DNA of 64,000 nucleotides. Origin: Qipengyuania intermedia. GTDB taxonomy: Bacteria > Pseudomonadota > Alphaproteobacteria > Sphingomonadales > Sphingomonadaceae. Position 1 is the stretch's first letter. Every line of letters starts with the position of its first letter. Under the pieces are notes generated by a model, which saw nothing but the letters and a program-made list of their open reading frames with translations, ran no database searches and was not told the origin of the DNA. The translations under genes and the position numbers were made by a program. Positions 55,798-64,000 of the stretch are shown one piece after another. The stretch covers positions 1,061,483 to 1,125,482 of the forward strand of contig NZ_JAIGNS010000002.1 in NCBI RefSeq assembly GCF_019711615.1. The letters run 5' to 3'.

Positions 55798-57210
55798 ATG
55801 TCCAATTCCTACGACGTCATCGTTCTCGGCTCCGGACCCGGCGGCTATGTCGCGGCGATCCGCTGCGCGCAGCTGGGGCTGAAGACCGCCATCGTCGAAC
55901 GCGAACTGCTCGGCGGCATCTGCCTCAACTGGGGCTGTATCCCGACCAAGGCGCTGCTGCGCAGTGCCGAGATCCTGCACTATGCCCAGCACGCGAGCGA
56001 CTACGGCCTGAAGATCGCCGGCAAGATCGAAGCGGATTTGGAAGCTGTGGTGAAGCGCAGCCGCGGCGTCGCCAAGCAGCTCAACCAGGGCGTCACGCAC
56101 CTGATGAAGAAGAACAAGATCACGGTGCACATGGGCGAAGGCACGTTGACCGGCCCGACCAGTCTCACCGTGAAGGGCGAAAAGGGCGAAGAGAAGCTCA
56201 CTGCCAAGCACGTGATTGTCGCCACCGGCGCCCGCGCCCGCGACCTGCCGTTTGCCAAGGCTGACGGCAAGCGCGTGTGGACCTATCGCCATGCGATGAC
56301 TCCGCCCGAAATGCCCAAGAAGCTGCTCGTCATCGGCTCAGGCGCGATCGGAATCGAGTTTGCCAGCTTCTACAACGACATGGGCTGCGATGTGACCGTG
56401 GTCGAAATGCTCGACCGGATCGTGCCGGTGGAAGACAAGGACGTTTCCGCCTTCCTCGAAAAGAGCCTGACCAAGCAGGGCATGACGATCATGACCGGTG
56501 CCGGCGTCGAAGACCTCAAGGTGTCCGACAAGGGCGTTAAAGCCAAGATCAAGGACAGCAAGGGCAAGGTCTCGGAAACCGAGTTCACCCACTGCATCAC
56601 CGCCATCGGCATTGTCCCGAACACCGAGAATGTGGGGCTGGAAAAGCTGGCCGAAATGGATCGCGGCTTCATCCAGATCGACGATTACGGCCGCACCAAG
56701 TCCAAGGGTCTGTGGGCGATCGGCGATTGCACGCCCGGCCCCTGGCTGGCGCACAAGGCGAGCCATGAGGGCGTCACCACTGCCGAGGCGATTGCGAAGG
56801 AACTGGGTAACAAGGACGTCCACCCGCATCCGCTCGACCGCAATAACATCCCGGGCTGCACCTACTGCCACCCGCAGATTGCCAGCGTCGGCCTGACCGA
56901 GGCGAAAGCCAAGGAAGCGGGTTACGAGGTTAGAGCGGGCACTTTTCCGTTCATCGGCAACGGCAAAGCCATCGCGCTGGGCGAGGCGGAAGGCTTCGTG
57001 AAGACCGTCTTCGATGCCAAGACCGGCGAACTGCTCGGTGCGCACATGGTCGGCGCGGAAGTGACCGAGATGATCCAGGGCTTCGTCGTCGGCAAGACGC
57101 TGGAGACTACCGAGGCGGAGTTGATGAACACCGTCTTCCCGCATCCGACCATCAGCGAAAGCATGCACGAAAGCGTCCTGGCGAGCTACGGACGGGCTTT
57201 GCACATCTGA
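55798..57210 (+). CDS. lpdA: Dihydrolipoyl dehydrogenase (E3)
   Basis: 470 residues. The E3 flavoenzyme reoxidises lipoyl groups with NAD+. The N-terminal FAD fold (VIVLGSGPGGYVAAIRCAQL) is followed by the redox disulfide in GGICLNWGCIPTKALL. The NAD fold has VIGSGAIGIEFASFYND, and the interface domain supplies HPTISESMHESV with the catalytic His and Glu. The gene is in the pdhC neighbourhood, 24 nt before the antiporter gene, and probably serves pyruvate dehydrogenase. Confidence 0.96.
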   Translation: MSNSYDVIVLGSGPGGYVAAIRCAQLGLKTAIVERELLGGICLNWGCIPTKALLRSAEILHYAQHASDYGLKIAGKIEADLEAVVKRSRGVAKQLNQGVTHLMKKNKITVHMGEGTLTGPTSLTVKGEKGEEKLTAKHVIVATGARARDLPFAKADGKRVWTYRHAMTPPEMPKKLLVIGSGAIGIEFASFYNDMGCDVTVVEMLDRIVPVEDKDVSAFLEKSLTKQGMTIMTGAGVEDLKVSDKGVKAKIKDSKGKVSETEFTHCITAIGIVPNTENVGLEKLAEMDRGFIQIDDYGRTKSKGLWAIGDCTPGPWLAHKASHEGVTTAEAIAKELGNKDVHPHPLDRNNIPGCTYCHPQIASVGLTEAKAKEAGYEVRAGTFPFIGNGKAIALGEAEGFVKTVFDAKTGELLGAHMVGAEVTEMIQGFVVGKTLETTEAELMNTVFPHPTISESMHESVLASYGRALHI

Positions 57211-57233
57211 TCCCGTAGGGCAGGAAGGACGGC

Positions 57234-59090
57234 ATGACTTCGTTTCTGGTCCTCGCCTTCCTGATCCTTGCCGCCGGGGTAGTAGCGGTTCCGCTCGCGA
57301 CCCGGTTCGGACTGGGTTCGGTACTCGGCTACCTGCTCGCCGGCATGGCGATCAGCCCGCTGCTCGCGGCGGGCAATGTCGATGTCGAGGCATTGCAGGT
57401 GTTTGCCGAATTTGGCGTGGTGATGATGCTCTTCATCATCGGTCTCGAAATGGAGCCGCAACGGCTCTGGGCGATGAGGGGAAAACTGCTCGGGCTCGGT
57501 GGCGGGCAGGTGATCCTCACGACGCTTGCATTGATGGGCATCGCCCTGGTCGACGGCAATCCCTGGCAGACTGCGCTGGCGATCGGGATGGTACTGGCGC
57601 TCTCGTCCACTGCGATCATCGTCCAGACGCTGACCGAGAAGAACCTCATGAAGAGCGAGGGCGGGGAGGCGAGTTTCTCGGTTCTCCTAGTCCAGGACGT
57701 CGCGGTTATCCCGATCCTCGCATTGCTGCCGCTCCTCGCCATGCCCGAACTGTATGGCGCAGGTGCAGCGCACGGCGGGGAGGGCGGTCACGGAGGCATC
57801 GACCTCACGGCGTCCATGCCCGTGTGGCTTGCGGCGCTGTGCCGATTGGCCGCGGTGGGCGTGGTCATCGCGATCGGCATTTTCGCGGTTCGTCCGCTGT
57901 TCCGCTATATCGCGGCTGCCAATTTGCGCGAGCTGTTTACCGCTGCCGCGCTGGGAGTTGTCATCGGTATCGCCCTGCTGATGTCGCTGGTGGGCCTGTC
58001 TCCTGCGCTGGGCGCATTCGTTGCGGGTGTCGTCCTCGCCACGAGCGAATACCGGCACGAGCTTGAGAGCGACATCAACCCGTTCAAGGGGCTCCTGCTC
58101 GGTCTGTTCTTCATTACGGTGGGCGCCGGGATCGACTTCGTCCTGGCGAGCCAGATGTGGCAATCGGTGCTCTTCTGGGCAGCCGTAACCATCGCGGCAA
58201 AGTTCGCGGTACTGTTCGCCGTTGGCTGGTTCTACGGCTTAAGAAAGCAAGCCCTTTGGCTGTTCGCCCTGAGCCTTCCGCAAGCCGGCGAGTTCGCTTT
58301 CGTCCTGATCTCCTTCGCCGTGGCCAACGCGGTGTTCGGCCAGGCCCAGGCTGACCTCCTCCTGCTGGTGGTCGCGCTGACCATGCTGGCGACCCCTCTG
58401 CTCTTCATCTTCTACGACAAGGGCGTGGCCCGGTTCTATTGCAAGGGCCAGGAACGCGAACCCGACGTGATCGACGAGGAAAACCCGGTTATCATCGCAG
58501 GGCGCGGAAGGGTGGGCGGGATCGTCGATCGCATGCTCCAGCTTGCCGGCTATTCGACCACGGTGATCGACTACGACAGTGCGCAGTTGGAGATCGTCCG
58601 CAAATTCGGTTTCCGGACCTATTTCGGCGACGCGACCCGTCCGGACCTGCTCGTGTCGGCGGGTATCGAAAATGCCAAGCTGCTCGTTGTCGCGCTCGAT
58701 GAGCGCGAGCAGATCGACAAGCTCGTGAAGCACGTCATCCAGAACTACCCGCACGTGCACATCACCGCCCGGGCGATCGATCGCAATCACGTGTACGATC
58801 TGTGGGCATTCGGTTGCCGGGACATCATTCGCGAAACCTACGATTCAAGTCTCAGGATCGGCCGCTCGGCCTACGAGGCGCTCGGCATGAACCGGGAGCA
58901 GGCCCAGGCCGCTACCGATGCGTTCGAGAAGAACGACCGCGCCGCCATGCCTGAAGTTGCCAGCCTCTACCGCGTCGGCGTTCCGTTCCACGAGAACGAG
59001 GAGCTCATGGCCCGCGTCCGCGAGCTGCGTGAGGAGTGGGACCCTATCCTGCGCGAGCAGATGGACGAAATCCTCAACCGGGCGAAATAA
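57234..59090 (+). CDS. Monovalent cation:proton antiporter (CPA2, KefB/YbaL-like) with TrkA-N domain
   Basis: 618 residues. Roughly twelve hydrophobic segments form the CPA2 exchanger, with FAEFGVVMMLFIIGLEMEP, LVQDVAVIPILALLPLL, the charged Gln-Asp pair and GAFVAGVVLATSEYRHELESD. After residue about 410 comes a cytoplasmic Rossmann domain of the TrkA-N type (IIAGRGRVGGIVDRMLQLAG, FGDATRPDLLVSAGIE). A further 100 residues end as a charged coiled coil. In Kef systems the Rossmann domain binds NADH or glutathione adducts and gates K+ loss. The His-rich loop near 180 (HGGEGGHGG) may touch metal. Confidence 0.92.
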   Translation: MTSFLVLAFLILAAGVVAVPLATRFGLGSVLGYLLAGMAISPLLAAGNVDVEALQVFAEFGVVMMLFIIGLEMEPQRLWAMRGKLLGLGGGQVILTTLALMGIALVDGNPWQTALAIGMVLALSSTAIIVQTLTEKNLMKSEGGEASFSVLLVQDVAVIPILALLPLLAMPELYGAGAAHGGEGGHGGIDLTASMPVWLAALCRLAAVGVVIAIGIFAVRPLFRYIAAANLRELFTAAALGVVIGIALLMSLVGLSPALGAFVAGVVLATSEYRHELESDINPFKGLLLGLFFITVGAGIDFVLASQMWQSVLFWAAVTIAAKFAVLFAVGWFYGLRKQALWLFALSLPQAGEFAFVLISFAVANAVFGQAQADLLLLVVALTMLATPLLFIFYDKGVARFYCKGQEREPDVIDEENPVIIAGRGRVGGIVDRMLQLAGYSTTVIDYDSAQLEIVRKFGFRTYFGDATRPDLLVSAGIENAKLLVVALDEREQIDKLVKHVIQNYPHVHITARAIDRNHVYDLWAFGCRDIIRETYDSSLRIGRSAYEALGMNREQAQAATDAFEKNDRAAMPEVASLYRVGVPFHENEELMARVRELREEWDPILREQMDEILNRAK

Positions 59091-59154
59091 GTCGTTCTCG
59101 TCAAAGGAACCGCGCGACGGGAAGCTTCGTTGTTTGAGGAAAGGAGCTGCCGAA

Positions 59155-59340
59155 ATGGAATACGAAATCGACGACGATCCGCAGGATGCCTCGACCGATA
59201 ACGACGAAGGCGCATCGCGCGACGGCGGCATTGTGGAAGACCACATCGCGCTGAAAAACCAGTCGAGCGTATCTCCCGACGATTATCCGCAGGAGGAACG
59301 CCAAGCCCAGTCGCTGGTTAGGCCGAAGAAGCGCGACTGA
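59155..59340 (+). CDS. Small acidic protein of unknown function
   Basis: 61 residues. AAGGAG lies 8 nt before the ATG at 59155. The first half is very acidic (EYEIDDDPQDASTDNDEG), followed by GGIVEDHIALKNQSSVSPDD and a basic end (RPKKRD). No hydrophobic segment. It is not a fragment of the preceding antiporter, which uses a different frame. It ends 7 nt from the convergent HlyD gene. I do not recognise a family. Confidence 0.6.
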   Translation: MEYEIDDDPQDASTDNDEGASRDGGIVEDHIALKNQSSVSPDDYPQEERQAQSLVRPKKRD

Positions 59341-59347
59341 CGAAGCG

Positions 59348-60664
59348 CTATTCGCGGAATGCCCGTTCCTTCAGCCAAGTGATCGGCGTGAACAGGTAGG
59401 ACAGGATCGAGCGTTCTTCGCCCAGCAGGCTGACGTTGGCGACCATGCCCGGCCCGATCTCCAGCGGGTTTCCATCCTGATCTTTCAGAACGTCCGTCGT
59501 CTGCACCTCCACGGTGTAGAAGCTTTCGCCGGTGTCCTCGTTCACCACAGCGTCGGGCGAAATCGATGTCACCGTGCCCTTCATCTTGCCGAAGATTGCC
59601 GGATTGTAAGCGGTGATTTCGACGAACGCGTTCTGGGACAGACCTACGTTCGCGATGTCCTGCGGGCGGACCATCGCTTCCACATAGAGTGCATCGTCCG
59701 TCGGCACGATCTCGACGATGGGCTCGCCCGATGCGACGGTACCTCCAACGGTTGTCACAAACACACGGTTCACGAGCCCGCTCATGGGTGCGCGAATTAC
59801 TGTCCGATCCACCCGATCTTCGAGGCCGGGCAAGGTCATCTGCTGCACCGACAGGTCCGCTTGAGCCTGTGAAAGTTCCATGCCCGCACGGCTCCGCCAG
59901 TCGCTGACTTGCTGTGCCAGGGCCGCCTGCGCCTCGGCAATACTCGACCGGGCCCTAGCCAATGATGCCTCCGCCGCAGACACTTCGCTCGCCGCGACCT
60001 GTGCGGCATTCTCGGCCTGGATCAGTTCGATCTGCGGGACAATGCGTTGTTCGGCGAGAGGTCTTAGCATCGCCAGTTCGCGTTCTGCAGTCGTCAGATT
60101 CGAGCGCCGCGCCGTAAGGATCGATTGCGCCTCGGCAACGGACCTTTGCGCTTGCGTGATGCGCGCCTGACCTGCCGATCGCAGTCCGCTGAGCTCCGCA
60201 GAGCGTGCGCTGTGGAGCGAGCGCTCGATGGCAATCTGGTCCGAGGGGAGGGAGCCATAGTCGGGCGTTCCCCCGCTCACTTCGGCACGCAGTCTCGCAA
60301 TGCGCGCTTCGAGCGCACTCACGCCTGCCTCGGAACTGTCCAGCGCGGATCCTGTAATCGCCGGATTGAGCCGGACAAGTATTTGCCCCCGGCGCACTTC
60401 CTTGCCGGCCGTGACCATGATCTCCTGCACCACGCCGCCTTCGAGGTTCGACACGACCTGCAGCTTGGAACTGGGCACGACGCGACCGGTCGCTCGGACG
60501 GTGCGTTCGACCGTGGTCAATGCCGCCCAGATCACCGCCAGTACGGTGAAGGCGGCAATGGACCACAGAATGATGTTCGAAGATTTCCGCGCCTTGATTT
60601 CCTGCGCTTCGAATTCGCCATCCTCGCCAAGGAGCTGGCTCGTGATTTTGGAGAAAGCGTTCAT
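59348..60664 (-). CDS. HlyD-type periplasmic adaptor of a type I secretion system
   Basis: 438 residues. One membrane segment near the start (IILWSIAAFTVLAVIWAAL) anchors it in the inner membrane. The lipoyl half-domains (TVRATGRVVPSSKLQVVSNL and VDRTVIRAPMSGLVNRVFV) flank a long periplasmic coiled coil that reaches TolC. The C-terminal barrel ends in GPGMVANVSLLGEERSILSYL, typical of the HlyD family. It is coupled to the ABC gene by ATGA (60661-60664). The outer-membrane TolC partner is not in the window. Confidence 0.94.
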   Translation of the reverse strand: MNAFSKITSQLLGEDGEFEAQEIKARKSSNIILWSIAAFTVLAVIWAALTTVERTVRATGRVVPSSKLQVVSNLEGGVVQEIMVTAGKEVRRGQILVRLNPAITGSALDSSEAGVSALEARIARLRAEVSGGTPDYGSLPSDQIAIERSLHSARSAELSGLRSAGQARITQAQRSVAEAQSILTARRSNLTTAERELAMLRPLAEQRIVPQIELIQAENAAQVAASEVSAAEASLARARSSIAEAQAALAQQVSDWRSRAGMELSQAQADLSVQQMTLPGLEDRVDRTVIRAPMSGLVNRVFVTTVGGTVASGEPIVEIVPTDDALYVEAMVRPQDIANVGLSQNAFVEITAYNPAIFGKMKGTVTSISPDAVVNEDTGESFYTVEVQTTDVLKDQDGNPLEIGPGMVANVSLLGEERSILSYLFTPITWLKERAFRE

Positions 60665-62391
60665 CGTGCTGCTATCCTCGTTACCTTGCGCGTTATGTCT
60701 TCAGGCGTACCGTCCATCGCCACGCGGCCACGCGACATGAGGATGACCCTGTCGACGAGCGCGAGAAGGGAAGGGCGGTGGGTGATCAGGACAAGGGTTC
60801 GGCCGGCGAATTCCTTGCGCAGATTATTGATGAGCTTGGCTTCCGTTTCCGTATCGACCGCCGATGTCGGTTCGTCGAACACGAGGATCGGTGGCTGGCC
60901 TACCAGGGCACGCGCCATGGCGATCGATTGCCGTTGCCCGCCCGACAGACCGGAGCCGCGATCGGCAAGCTTGAGATCGTAGCCATTGGGCATGCGCGAG
61001 ATGAAGTCGTGCGCCATGCTGATTTTCGCGGCACGGATCATTTCTTCGTCATTTGCATCGGGGCGGCCGAGCATGATGTTCTCGCGAACGCTGCCGGTGA
61101 GAAGCGCATTGTCCTGCAGTAATGCGCCCGCCTTTGCGCGAAGCGATTTGGGCGTGAGCTGGCGAATGTCGGTCCCGTCGATCATGACGAGGCCGCTGGT
61201 CGGGGGATAAAGTCCGATGATGAGACGGGCGATGGTGGATTTGCCCGAACCGATCGGTCCGATAAGGGCCACATTCTCCCCTGGTTCGATCCGGAAGTTG
61301 ACCCCGCTCAAGGCCAGCTCGGCCGCATCGGGATAGCGGAACTCCACATCGCGGAACTCGATTGCACCTTCCAGAACATTCGGCGCGAGGCCGAGGCCCT
61401 CAGGCCCTTCGGCGGGCATTTCCATCATGGCGTCGATCCGACGGTAGGCGGTGCGCGCTGCGTGAATGCGGGTAAGCAGCGTGGCGATTGCCCCAAGCGG
61501 TGCGACCGCGCGGCCGGCAAGGATCGAACAGGCGATCAACCCGCCCATCGTGAGGTTCTGCTCGGCAATCGCGAAAACGCCGAAGATCACCATGCCCGTA
61601 TACGCCATGGTCTGCGCGCTGCCTGCGATCGTTGTCGAAAGGTTCGCGGTCAGGCGTTGGCGGAGCGAGACATTGGCGTGTCCCTTCATCGCCTCTTCCC
61701 AGCGATGGCTGAGCATGTCGCCAGCGTTGGAGGATTTGACGGTCTCGAGACTGCCGATGGTTTCGACAAGGACTGCCTGCTTGCCAAGCGCCTCGTCCAG
61801 CGACTGCGATGAAAGCCGTCGCATTGCAGGCTGTGTCGCGATGGCCGAGAGGATCACAAGCGGGATCATCACGATCGGGACCAGCACCAGCCACCCTCCG
61901 ATCATCGCAATCACGGCGAGCGTGATGATCGTGAAGGGCACGTCCACCAGCGCTGTAATGGTGGCGGACGCGAAGAAGTCTCTCAGCGTCTCGATCTCCC
62001 GGACCAGCCCCGCCAGGCCACCGGTCGTGTGTCGGCTGAGGTCCAGTCTCAGGGCGAGGATGCGCTCGAAGATGGCCTTGCCGATATCGCGATCCACGCG
62101 GGCCCCGGCAATATCGACGAAGTATGCGCGCAATAGCTTGAGAACGAAATCGAAGATGAGAACGATGCCGAGCCCGACGGCGAGGCCGATCAGAGATTCC
62201 GTGGCGTTGTTGGGAACGATCCGGTCGTAGACCGTCATCGTGAACAGCGCGGTCACAAGCGCGAAGCAGTTTATCAGAAACGCCGCGACCAGCACCCTCA
62301 TGTAGAGCGGTCGGCTCTTCTTCAATGGCTCCGATAACCAGGGCGCTATCCGCCTATTGGTGCCATAATCCTCGTGTTCCAGATCAGCCAA
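60661..62391 (-). CDS. Type I secretion ABC transporter (permease/ATPase)
   Basis: 576 residues from TTG 62391, which has GGGGGAGG about 9 nt upstream. Six membrane segments come first (including VLVAAFLINCFALVTALFTM), then the ATPase with Walker A IGPIGSGKSTI, signature LSGGQRQSIAMARALV and Walker B PILVFDEPTSAVD. The N-terminal C39 peptidase-like domain of about 130 residues found in HlyB and LapB relatives is absent. The export signal must therefore be read by the membrane part or by HlyD. It follows the large surface-protein gene with a hairpin between. Confidence 0.95.
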   Translation of the reverse strand: MADLEHEDYGTNRRIAPWLSEPLKKSRPLYMRVLVAAFLINCFALVTALFTMTVYDRIVPNNATESLIGLAVGLGIVLIFDFVLKLLRAYFVDIAGARVDRDIGKAIFERILALRLDLSRHTTGGLAGLVREIETLRDFFASATITALVDVPFTIITLAVIAMIGGWLVLVPIVMIPLVILSAIATQPAMRRLSSQSLDEALGKQAVLVETIGSLETVKSSNAGDMLSHRWEEAMKGHANVSLRQRLTANLSTTIAGSAQTMAYTGMVIFGVFAIAEQNLTMGGLIACSILAGRAVAPLGAIATLLTRIHAARTAYRRIDAMMEMPAEGPEGLGLAPNVLEGAIEFRDVEFRYPDAAELALSGVNFRIEPGENVALIGPIGSGKSTIARLIIGLYPPTSGLVMIDGTDIRQLTPKSLRAKAGALLQDNALLTGSVRENIMLGRPDANDEEMIRAAKISMAHDFISRMPNGYDLKLADRGSGLSGGQRQSIAMARALVGQPPILVFDEPTSAVDTETEAKLINNLRKEFAGRTLVLITHRPSLLALVDRVILMSRGRVAMDGTPEDITRKVTRIAAR

Positions 62392-62416
62392 GTGCCTTTA
62401 CCTCCCCCGGGAACAG

Positions 62417-62454
62417 GCTTGGCACCGCCGCCTTGTCCGACAGCGGTGCCGAGC
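62417..62454 (-). other. Hairpin between the surface-protein gene and the ABC transporter gene
   Basis: GGCACCGC (62421-62428) pairs with GCGGTGCC (62443-62450), extended by GCT/AGC after one mismatch. It lies 13 nt after the stop of the surface protein, and no T run follows. It could lower transporter expression relative to the substrate or protect the 3' end of the substrate message. Confidence 0.5.
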
Positions 62455-62467
62455 TGGTTATGTCGCG

Positions 62468-64000
62468 TCACGCGATCGCAATGTACTGGGTATCCGTGAT
62501 ATCGAATGCCCCATCGCCGATGATGCCGGCGTTGAGCGAAGTCTCGTAGACGGTGTTCTCGAGCTCGCTGGGGAAGGTGGTGCTGCTCGTTTCTTCGAAT
62601 AGCCCTTCCGAAAGTGCGTCGGCCAGGGCGTTCTGGAATGCCAGGCTGTCGGCATCGCCCGCCACGAAGATACCGTTGACGGTTCCGCCTTCGTTGTATT
62701 CTGCGAGCGCATTGTGGATTTCACCGCCGGAATGGTCGAGGCCATCGGGGTTCTTCCACTCGCTGCTGCTGGTCTTGATCCGGCCGCCTCCAGCAAAGCT
62801 GTCGAAGGTTTCGTCAAGACCGCCCTTATCCGCACCGGCATAGCTTTGCAGCCAGTCGATCGCATCATCGAGATAATGCTTGGCGGTGTTTTCCGAGCCG
62901 TCGCCGATATCGTTTCCGGAAAGGAAATTGAGCCACGTGGCAACCACATCCCGGCCGAGCTTGGAGACGACGTCGTTCCCCTTCTTGCTCGAAGCATCGA
63001 CCAGTTCCTGGGCGTCCGCCAGCGAGATGAAGAGAGTGTCTTCGACGTAATCGTCCGCAGTTCCGAAGATACCGTCGGCACCGGGATCATTGTCGGTCAA
63101 GCCGTTCCGATTGTAATCGCCGATCAACAAGCCGGGTTCGTCATTACCGTCGATCCCATCTTCGTTGTTGCTGTCGACAGCATACAAAAGGTCCTGATTG
63201 CCTTCGGTGCCAGGATCCCCATCCGGGAAATCCGGACCGTCGTGGGCCTGGTTGTCCGCAATGCCGTCCCAGAAGGTGCCGCCATTGTTCGGGTTCTGCC
63301 AGAAGCCCGGCGTCCGTACGCCCGGTGCCGGGTCGTTGAGACCGAAGTAATGCGCTGCATCGCTGTCGGAAACGCCCTGGTCGGTCGAGACTGTGACAGT
63401 GTTGATATGCTGTCCTGCCTCGAACGGCATGGTGTAATAGACGTTGAGACTTTCCTCAGGTGCCAGGGCTTCTGAATCGAGCACTCCGTCGACGGATCCG
63501 TCGGCACCGTCGACCGCCGCCCAATCTTCCCCGGCATCGCGGAAACCATCGCCATCGAGGTCCACCCAGGCATCGATAGCGGGATCGGTGTAATCCAGCT
63601 CCCCTGCGAAAACCGATCCGGCGGGCGAGCTCAGAATATCGCTGAAATCGAGACCGGTCAGGGTGGCGTTTCCATCGTTCGTTACCGTGACGAGGAAATA
63701 GATCGGATTGTTGGCCGATGTCGCCTGAGGTCCTGTGGGACTGTCGTGATCGTCCAGGAGCGGATCGAACACATTGTCATTGATCGAGATATACTTCTCG
63801 ACGTCGATCGACGGCTTGTAGCACACGTCGATCGATTCAGTGTCCGTCGCCTGCAGTGCGGCGCTTCCGGTTGCCAGCGAATTCGCATCCGCCGTGACCA
63901 CGTTCACTATGGGCGCGTTTGCATCCACGTCGGCCTGGGTCACGACATAGCTGTCGGTGTAGATCCAGGTCTCGTCGACATCGAGGTTGCCGTCGTTATC
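62468..64000 (-). CDS. Large secreted surface protein, probable type I secretion substrate (5' part outside window)
   Basis: The frame is open from the window edge (64000) to the stop at 62468, about 510 residues; the true start is to the right. It opens with the end of one DUF11-like repeat (DETWIYTDSYVVTQADVDA), followed by IDVEKYISINDNVFDP and VTVTNDGNATLTGLDFSDIL, beta-sandwich repeats common in bacterial adhesins. The middle has TPGFWQNPNNGGTFWDG, a motif seen in many secreted surface proteins, and acidic Ca2+-binding-like stretches (DLDGDGFRDAGED, DYNRNGLTDNDPG). The C-terminus, FDITDTQYIAIA, is where a type I export signal would be. No RTX nonapeptides are visible. Confidence 0.85.
   Translation of the reverse strand, partial: DNDGNLDVDETWIYTDSYVVTQADVDANAPIVNVVTADANSLATGSAALQATDTESIDVCYKPSIDVEKYISINDNVFDPLLDDHDSPTGPQATSANNPIYFLVTVTNDGNATLTGLDFSDILSSPAGSVFAGELDYTDPAIDAWVDLDGDGFRDAGEDWAAVDGADGSVDGVLDSEALAPEESLNVYYTMPFEAGQHINTVTVSTDQGVSDSDAAHYFGLNDPAPGVRTPGFWQNPNNGGTFWDGIADNQAHDGPDFPDGDPGTEGNQDLLYAVDSNNEDGIDGNDEPGLLIGDYNRNGLTDNDPGADGIFGTADDYVEDTLFISLADAQELVDASSKKGNDVVSKLGRDVVATWLNFLSGNDIGDGSENTAKHYLDDAIDWLQSYAGADKGGLDETFDSFAGGGRIKTSSSEWKNPDGLDHSGGEIHNALAEYNEGGTVNGIFVAGDADSLAFQNALADALSEGLFEETSSTTFPSELENTVYETSLNAGIIGDGAFDITDTQYIAIA

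Overview
The window is GC-rich, densely coded chromosomal DNA from an alphaproteobacterium. Gene content and order (glyS-ppdK, hrcA-grpE, dnaK-dnaJ with a CTTG-N17-CCTATAT heat-shock promoter, a short archaeal/eukaryal-type ProRS, PhaR, a DOMON-like protein and a 'vgr related' HExxH protein) point to Sphingomonadales, most likely the Erythrobacter/Qipengyuania group. That placement is inferred from protein character; no rRNA gene is present. There is no insertion sequence, prophage, CRISPR array or recognisable tRNA. Coding density is very high, with many 4-nt start/stop overlaps and several convergent pairs that share stop-codon bases.

Layout: 1-5.1 kb has the glyS 3' end, pyruvate phosphate dikinase, a methyltransferase and a comF gene broken by one nonsense codon. 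5.1-5.47 kb has no protein gene but carries a folded, promoter- and terminator-flanked candidate RNA gene on the minus strand. 5.47-8.2 kb has hisI and a MerR regulator with a 600-residue acyl-CoA dehydrogenase. 8.2-14.9 kb has a lone PAS protein, MFS-cysK, a PilZ protein, tyrS, a DOMON-like protein and a NamZ-family muramidase. 14.9-18.6 kb has a CoxE-like VWA protein and a MoxR ATPase, separated by a soluble chemoreceptor gene on the other strand. 18.7-31.5 kb is mostly housekeeping: hydrolase-OsmC fusion, parE, a LpoA-like lipoprotein, rsmI-yraN-gshB, xerC, hemW, a CAP protein, rdgB, rph, hrcA, grpE. 31.5-37 kb has a DUF885 peptidase, indoleamine dioxygenase and a coupled GNAT/HExxH/copper-chaperone operon. 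37-44 kb has dnaK-dnaJ, a patatin-like protein and radA. 44-52.2 kb has cvpA, an atypical IscU-like protein, an MHS transporter overlapping alr, phaR, proS and rnr. 52.2-59.3 kb has redox/stress genes, the E2 and E3 subunits of the pyruvate dehydrogenase complex and a CPA2 antiporter. 59.3-64 kb is a type I secretion locus with its large surface-protein substrate, which runs off the window end.

How they connect: HrcA, GrpE, DnaK and DnaJ form the Hsp70 system. PdhC and Lpd supply E2 and E3 of a 2-oxo-acid dehydrogenase. RdgB, Rph and RNase R handle nucleotide and RNA quality. The HlyD and ABC proteins should export the adjacent large surface protein. A recurring feature is a sigma70-like promoter whose -10 hexamer ends 6-7 nt before the start codon (merR-like gene, parE, CAP gene, hrcA), suggesting leaderless mRNAs.

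The best candidate for something undescribed is the structured RNA at 5174-5400. Its five helices, a -10-like element placing +1 at the outer edge of the closing helix, and a GAAA-loop terminator fit a compact minus-strand RNA gene of about 280 nt that I could not match to any known family.
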